35,373 nt of DNA from Euprymna scolopes. Its lineage: Eukaryota > Mollusca > Cephalopoda > Sepiida > Sepiolidae. The notes beneath the pieces are model-generated. The model saw only the letters and a program-made list of their open reading frames with translations, was not told where the DNA came from and did no database searches. Below are positions 30,111 through 35,373 of this stretch, one piece after another. Both the position numbers and the translations under genes were made by a program. Each line of letters begins with the position of its first letter. Position 1 is the stretch's first letter. The DNA lies in contig CM044488.1 in the NCBI GenBank assembly GCA_024364805.1, positions 69,504,011-69,539,383 on the forward strand, in the 5' to 3' direction.

Positions 30111-31184
30111 GGTAAAACTAGTAGACTTTATTTTGCTAATTCAATTAGTTTTTTTTTTGTTTTGTTTTTTGTTTTTTTTTTAATTACGAAGCATTATTGT
30201 TTGATTGGTTAAAACTAATTATTAAATAAGAGAAATTGAAAATTCAGTTCTTGCCAAACTGTCAAGTATTATAGTCATAAATCATCCCAAACAAAGACAG
30301 CTAACATACACACACAACGTAGTTGTTAAGTTCATTTTGTCTAGAGTAATGGTAAACAAAACACTACAATCTTTGATAAGGTCAACTATACTTGACCTAT
30401 GCTCAAAAAAATCCAAGTCATGTTCTCTGCAATGGCTGATCACATCTTCACGCGAGGAGGAAGAAAAAGTGATGCGATAAAAATGCCACCTCTGGCACTG
30501 CTATAAAATTTGGATACAAATTATTAAGGTGGAATAATTGAAAACATTGGATATGTGCAACATGTTACCGAGGGTGATATGGGTTGGATATTATCGAAAA
30601 TAATATATATTGAAAAATATACAATACTGGATATGAGCGTGTTAAAATATTATTAAGAATGGAGTTTTCCACACAAAATTAGATCAAGTAGAAAAACAGA
30701 AAATTGCATTAGAAGTCAGAGATTAAATTTCGAGCTATGTGTCATGGATAGGAAATTTGACGTTTGACATTGCAAAGAATAGCAAAATCTTTCTCTTTGG
30801 CTAACAAGATTGAGATCAGATGTCTAAAGGAAAAGCTTACATAATGTGTAACGTTGCTGTAAAACGTTTCAACAAAAGAATATGTTTTGTTTTCAAATGT
30901 TGCTCAATTACAAAACAAAGAAACTTCTGCTATATCTTCACCACAACGATGGTGACTGCTGTTAACAACAATGAAAGATTTTTCAACTTATTGAGTCGAC
31001 TATCTACAACGTATCAACAAAGCTACAGATATTTTTTGTTAATAAGATAAGTAATTGGTTGAGATTGAAAGTATTTTCCTCCTAATGTTACAAGTGCAGA
31101 TATTGTTGGTCAAACGCGTAGTATGATTGATAAGGTTTGACCACAGATTCACCTATCGTTACTATCAGAATATTTGTATAGGTC
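30111..31184. other. No gene recognised
   Basis: AT-rich. The frame 30820-31050 (76 codons) has no motif that I know. T-rich run near 30149-30180. Confidence 0.35.
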
Positions 31185-31285
31185 ATTTAAGTTTCTCGGA
31201 TTGATCTTCACTCCTGATTTCAAATAGAACACTTATATTAAATCCATTACCAAGGTCGCCAGAAAAATGGTTGAATCATTCTACC

Positions 31286-31289
<4 letters not shown>
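31185..31289 (+). mobile_element. LINE family B, left part of an interrupted copy
   Basis: TCATTTAAGTTTCTCGGATTG, CTTCACTCCTGATTTCAAAT and GGTTGAATCATTCTACCGCTC match residues SFKFLGLIFTPDLKWN through GSFYRS of family B. It stops at 31289 and resumes at 32177 after a family A insertion. Confidence 0.8.
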
Positions 31290-31329
<40 letters not shown>

Positions 31330-32176
31330 ACATTTTCATCCCAAACAAGGCACATTGCCACTTTGTTGTAGGGGCCTACTATCAGGGACATAAGCATCAG
31401 AGGTTCTGTGTAGGAAGTTGGGCAGCAAGATGTCGGTTCACGTTGCACTTGAACTTCTGCATGTCAGTACAGTCAGGGAAACAGGGACCCGAAAGGGAAT
31501 TCCAAAGTCTAGCTGTCCTGGGGAAGAAACTACTGGAGTAGAAAGCTCTCTTGCATCTAGGGATCTCTACTGTGAATGGGTGGGATTTAGCTGCTTGTTG
31601 GGTTTGTTGGGGGTATTTACATTGAGGGGGCACAAGTGCTTGCAGTTCGTCAGAGCATTCACCGTTAAAGTACTTGTAGAACAGGCAGAGGGATGCAACA
31701 TTTCGTTGATGTGACAGAGGCTGAAGCTTAGATGACAGTTCAGGACCTATCAGATTGGCGACTCTCTTTTGAACCTTGTATAGGAGCGAGAGACTAGTGG
31801 CAGATGCACCAGCCCAAATATGACAACAATACTCCATACATGGGCGAATGGTGGCCTTAGAGAGGTATAGGATACTTTCAGGCGTTAACAGCTTTCTAGC
31901 ACCGTAGAGAGAACCCACCTTCCTCACAGCGGTCCTGGCAATGTTCTCAATGTAATTGTTCCAACTCATGTTTCCTGTGAACGTTAGGCCGAGGAGTTTA
32001 AAAGATGTACTTTCGGATAAAGAGTCTTTGGCCATTGCTATTAGCAGTAGGGAAGGTTTCTTGTAATTATTAAGGGAAACAAGTTTAGTCTTGGCAGCAT
32101 TGAAGGTGACCATCCATTTTTGTCCCCATTCCACTACAGATCGGAGGTCTTCCTCTAGTGTTTCTGCCATTTCTCT
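31290..32176 (-). mobile_element. LINE family A, minus strand, inserted in LINE family B
   Basis: A 36-base T run at 31290-31325 is the A-tail, then ATTTTCATCCCAAACAAGGC, the family 3' end. The minus frame from 32170 is open to 31397: MAETLEEDLRSVVEWGQKWM, FNAAKTKLVSLNNYKKPSLL, ILYLSKATIRPCMEYCCHIW and LWNSLSGPCFPDCTD. Compared with the copy at 4931 the reading frame is intact to its stop, but it is 5'-truncated just after the RT YADD motif. No convincing target duplication was found. The tail is unusually long and uninterrupted, which suggests a recent insertion. Confidence 0.9.
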
Positions 32177-32775
32177 ATAAAGTATCTCATTCTTGACATA
32201 GTTGTCTACCTTTATAAGAGCCCAATACATGCTTAGATGGAGTATTGTTGCCACATCTAGGGAGGAGCTGCTCAAAACACCCTTTCCTGCCCGAGCAGAG
32301 TACAAAACTAACTTTGAAATCTGATATCTTTTTCTCCTTTTTTACTTCTTTCTCATAGAAGAGATGCTGCGAACCTATTTGTGGTCTACTGTTATTTCAT
32401 CACAGGTACTCGACCGAGATCCACTCTATACTCTCACTCCTCATGTAAAACATTCTCAGCAAACACTCGCCTAGCTATAATCACTATCAGCAATTTCCCT
32501 TAAAACTGTGCTTAAAACTAAATGAAAATTTCATTAGCAACTGCTTATCTGTGGAACACAATACCGTGGAGTTGCTTCTCAGTTGATTATAACATGGTCG
32601 TTTTCAAGTCACACATAAACAAGTTTGTGTTCAGCCGTCCTATTAAATAATTAATTTCTACCCAATTTCCACCATTACTGATCATCAGTGTTGTCTTAAC
32701 GGACATTCAGTAACTCATTAATTAATCCTTGAGTAACCTCCAGGTCTTAATAAGCGGTGACTATGGAGAAAAACA
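32177..32775 (+). mobile_element. LINE family B, right part of the interrupted copy
   Basis: AAGTATCTCATTCTTGACATA, TTTATAAGAGCCCAATACATG and GATGGAGTATTGTTGCCACA continue exactly where 31289 stopped. TCATAGAAGAGATGCTGCG, GTGGAACACAATACC and CCTCCAGGTCTTAATAAGCGG complete it to the family B 3' end. It is riddled with frame changes and is older than the family A insertion it hosts. Confidence 0.8.
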
Positions 32776-32831
32776 AAAACGTTTTCATAATATAGAAGTG
32801 ATAATATAGTGAATCAGTCGAAATATAGTAT

Positions 32832-33130
32832 TTTTTTTTACTTGGGAATCACCTTTTATCAAGGCCGAAAGGCCATTCGATAAGAGTTAATGACTTTAAA
32901 GTGACAGTGTAGTAATCGCTAATGTTTACATTGGACTTGAAGGCTACCATATTGTAATCAGCTGGGAAGCAGGCCAGTGGAACAGTGTTCCATAGGAGGG
33001 CAGTTCAAGGAAAGAAGCTTTGATCATAGAATCTGCATTTAGATTTAGACACAGATAGAGTGGGGAAATTGTTGATAGTGGTTGTAGCTAGTCGAGTGTT
33101 TTTTTTTGTGAAAGTTTGAATAAGTATAGA
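32832..33130 (-). mobile_element. LINE family B, minus-strand 3' end
   Basis: T-run 32831-32839, then CACCTTTTATCAAGGCC and GGCCATTCGATAAGAGTTA, the reverse complement of the family B 3' end (GGCCTTGATAAGTGG). GGAACAGTGTTCCATAGG and TTGTTGATAGTGGTTG (in the RT C-terminal part) follow. The copy faces the preceding LINE B tail to tail with about 55-75 bp between the two ends. Confidence 0.8.
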
Positions 33131-33900
33131 AAGTCAGAGTATGCTCGAAAAGACGTTGTTCTGCCAAAGACAGGATGTTTTTTCTGATTAATCAAGAGGG
33201 AGGTTGATAGATGTGAATGAGATATAAAGTCTTAGGGACAACGGTAGGTGGAGCTATTAAACATAAAAAGAAAAGAGAAAGGAAAGGTGAATGAATGAAA
33301 AGAAGAGAAAAGAAAAAAAGGTAGACCGATGTTTCAAATGAAATAAAATTTAAATACTGTCATAAAGTAACAAATGAGTCAACACATAAACGGTCGTTTG
33401 TCTGATCAGTCACCATGACAACAAGTGTTTTAATTGGATGACGTAATGGTTTTCATTGCTTCGTGATATGCATATGATTGCACAGTGGTATTTATGTGTA
33501 TGCAGAAGAAGGATTGCATATGTGGATATTTATTGACCCAAACGGATCACATGAAATCTAGTGTATTCTAAAATTCGAATAATTTTTATGCTCATTTTAT
33601 TTCTACATTTTATATTTTGTTTTGTTTTTCAGAGACAAGTTTATTTTGATAAGTTTAAAATTTACAAAATTGCAATATTTTATTTTCTAGCAAATAATAT
33701 GTACATTTATTTTTCAGGCTGAGGGGGAGGGGGTCGTAAATTTAAGTACTCAGAGGCATTCATTTAAAGTCTTGGTAAAATGAAACTGGTTCATAATACA
33801 CGTTTATTGTGTACATTCTGGTATAGACTTATTTCTTTTTAACATATTTAAATATGATTTATACATATTTCTGAAGTTTTAGATAAGGGTTGATAGTTCG
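33131..33900. other. No gene recognised; purine-rich tract
   Basis: A purine-rich stretch (GAAAGGAAAGG, GAAGAGAAAAG) at about 33265-33320. A CAG acceptor-like site at 33715-33717 followed by a short open stretch was considered and not accepted as an exon. Nothing else was recognised. Confidence 0.35.
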
Positions 33901-34316
33901 TATTATTTGGATTATTTGGACTCTTGTTCTCATCTCATGTTATTTGCACAACATTTTAGTCAATATAACCGCCTACCTTCTTCAGGTGAACCTTATCAAA
34001 CTCGGAAATCTTTTAGTCCAACTCCACAATCTGTCAAACTTGGAAATCTGTACAGAGTTCTGAACAAAGCATACTCTAGTTCTATCAGTCATGATTGGAT
34101 TAAAGTCCTTAGTAATTTGCAATTGTATTTTGAGTCTCGTCATGTGTAACTTACAACTGAATTTTACAAAGTGCTTTATCCATTATGCCATGGGTCTTTG
34201 CACGTGACACTAAAAATACAATTGTGAATTCTACACAGTCATAGCTGACAAAACAAGAGCATGTTACCTCCATTGATTAAATTACGGGTTTCATTTGAAA
34301 TTCACGCACCTTGGAT
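33901..34316 (+). mobile_element. Foldback element, long copy lacking its right arm
   Basis: The left arm starts TATTATTTGGATTATTTGG, then GTTCTCATCTCATGTTATTT, CCTTCTTCAGGTGAACC and CTCGGAAATC. The centre shows an inverted pair: AATTTGCAATTGTATTTTGAG at 34114 and AAAAATACAATTGTGAATT at 34212. The right-arm interior ends near 34316 (GAAATTCACGCACC) where the copy is cut. Shared interior blocks with the copies at 241 and 10901 support family membership. Confidence 0.65.
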
Positions 34317-34514
34317 TAACCACTAAGGAGGCTGTCCTATCAGTAGGTGCAAAGTACTGGGGCTGCTGTATTGCCATTTGATGAATGGATTCTGGACCAT
34401 GCAGTAGCTTCTGGTGGGGCCTCTCGATGCCATATTAGTGGGTAATTGTTACGGCTTTAATTTATGTTCTACAAAAAAAAAAAAAAAATTTCTTCATTTC
34501 TTTTTCTCTCTTAG
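34317..34514. other. No gene recognised; A-run before LINE
   Basis: A run of about 16 A at 34471-34486 precedes the LINE segment. Nothing else was recognised. Confidence 0.3.
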
Positions 34515-35373
34515 TTTCCCGTCTCTGTCCTGCTCTAAGCAAGTCTGACGAGCTAGTCCACAAATTCCAAAATTCCATCATGAAAAGTTTCAAGAAAAAA
34601 TACACGATTGAACCCGGATCTCCAACTTTCAAGACCCCCACTACCATGTCTCCGTCTCCAACATTAGGGGTCTACATTCTAACCTTCCAGAGATTGAAAC
34701 CCAATTACAGGAGAATAAACCTAACCTTTTCTTTTTAAGCAAAACTGGAATTGGACAGGCTATTTCTCTAGATGAGTGCATAATTAAAGGATACTCTAAC
34801 TTAACTTCTAAATCTGACCCCCAAGATCGCCGTGGGCATGGAATATGTGCCTATATTAAAGATGGCTTTACATGTGGTAGGAACATCTCCAGAGAAGATT
34901 CTAACTTACCCTATATGTGCTTCCGGGTTGCACTAGCTCACAGTACTGCATTTATATTTATTCTCTATCGCCCCCACAACAGCGGAGTTACTATCTTTAA
35001 AAGCATATCTGAGAAAATTGACCATGCCCTATCTGCTTATCCTTCAGCTAACATTCACATATGTGGAGAGTTCAATGTTCACAACGTGGAATGGTTGACC
35101 CACTCAAACAAGACCGATGATGAGGGGAGATTCTGTCATGATTTCTCCATTGCTTATGACCTCACTCAGATTGTTCACGAACCCACCTGTGTCCCCGACA
35201 ATGACGCCCAGTATGCGAGTCTACGATACCTTTTTCTCACAACTTGCCCTAAACTATGTTCAGTTTCTGTTCTGTCTCCTCTTGGATCTTCAGACAACTC
35301 TGTTGTATCAATTAAGATAAAAATGAAATATAATAACGTACCTCTCCATCGTACAGTATATCGATACACTATG
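34515..35373 (+). mobile_element. LINE ORF: pre-endonuclease region and APE-type endonuclease, runs off the window
   Basis: One frame gives SRLCPALSKSDELVHKFQNS, KSFKKKYTIEPGSPTFKTP. The frame then changes near 34640-34655 into HVSVSNIRGLHSNLPEIETQ, NKPNLFFLSKTGIGQAISL, CFRVALAHSTAFIFILYRPH, ANIHICGEFNVHNVEWLTH and LFLTTCPKLCSVSVLSPLGS. This second frame is open from 34612 to the window end, 254 codons, without a stop. It is the APE-like endonuclease of non-LTR elements of the Jockey/CR1 type. At the expected catalytic places it has SKT for SET, GEF for GDF and SDN for SDH. The RT part would lie beyond the edge. Which 3' family (A, B, C) it belongs to is not known. Confidence 0.85.

Noticed and set aside
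31397-32305. A 302-codon minus-strand frame as a host gene
   Set aside because: Its first about 45 residues are antisense of LINE B and the rest is LINE A; it exists because one element landed in another.
33718-33785. Possible later exon of the PH gene after TTTTTCAG (reads AEGEGVVNLSTQRHSFKVL)
   Set aside because: No good donor before the stop, no PH or coiled-coil motif, and a faint likeness to an AFAP1 linker is too short to trust.
34514-34700. Splice acceptor (TCTCTCTTAG) and exon before the LINE endonuclease
   Set aside because: The residues read like the pre-endonuclease part of the LINE and run straight into its endonuclease domain after a frame change, so a host exon is not needed.

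Overview
This looks like a piece of a large, AT-rich, repeat-laden animal genome. The only convincing host gene is split into exons with consensus GT/AG splice sites. Decayed mobile elements fill most of the rest: non-LTR retrotransposon 3' ends, tRNA-derived and other SINEs, a Tc1/mariner element, foldback elements, Helitron-like repeats, microsatellites, and an assembly gap inside a tandem array. The mixture suggests a mollusc, most likely a cephalopod such as an octopus. That is inference from repeat style and not proven by any marker. No bacterial-type operon, CRISPR array, rRNA gene or intact tRNA gene was found.

Host gene. Three plus-strand exons at 7867-7939, 10029-10383 and 11392-11490 join in compatible phases into 176 residues. 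They hold a pleckstrin-homology (PH) domain that most resembles the first PH domain of the actin filament-associated protein family (AFAP1-like). Earlier and later exons are not identified here. The two introns contain a LINE C-terminal relic, a SINE with target-site duplications, a shared interspersed repeat ending about 43 bp before an exon, a tRNA-like SINE and a foldback element.

Mobile-element layout. Two LINE families, called A and B here, recur as 5'-truncated C-terminal ends of a reverse-transcriptase ORF. Family A lies at 4931-5854 (+), 11791-11892 (+), 24975-25243 (-) and 31290-32176 (-). Family B lies at 12798-13447 (+), 18690-19478 (+), 23610-24178 (+), 31185-31289 joined to 32177-32775 (+), and 32832-33130 (-). 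A third family, C, lies around 24715-25615 (-). A fourth is a zinc-knuckle C-terminus at 8578-8945 (-). A fifth, an endonuclease domain, runs off the right edge at 34515-35373 (+). Family A is nested inside B at 31290 and inside C at 24975. A Tc1/mariner element at 27272-29369 has about 215-bp inverted repeats, TA flanks and broken transposase pieces. A foldback family has four copies, and a Helitron-like family has several, one carrying a tRNA-like segment.

Most relevant observations: an endonuclease frame open for 254 codons that appears to have lost all three expected catalytic residues; a 302-codon frame that is an artefact of one LINE inserted into another; a perfect 15-bp target duplication around a roughly 270-bp SINE whose 5' start matches a second copy; a foldback family with long arms; and a dimeric tandem array interrupted by the assembly gap. 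I did not find a convincing new multi-gene system. The window reads as an intron-rich host gene followed by repeat-dense DNA.
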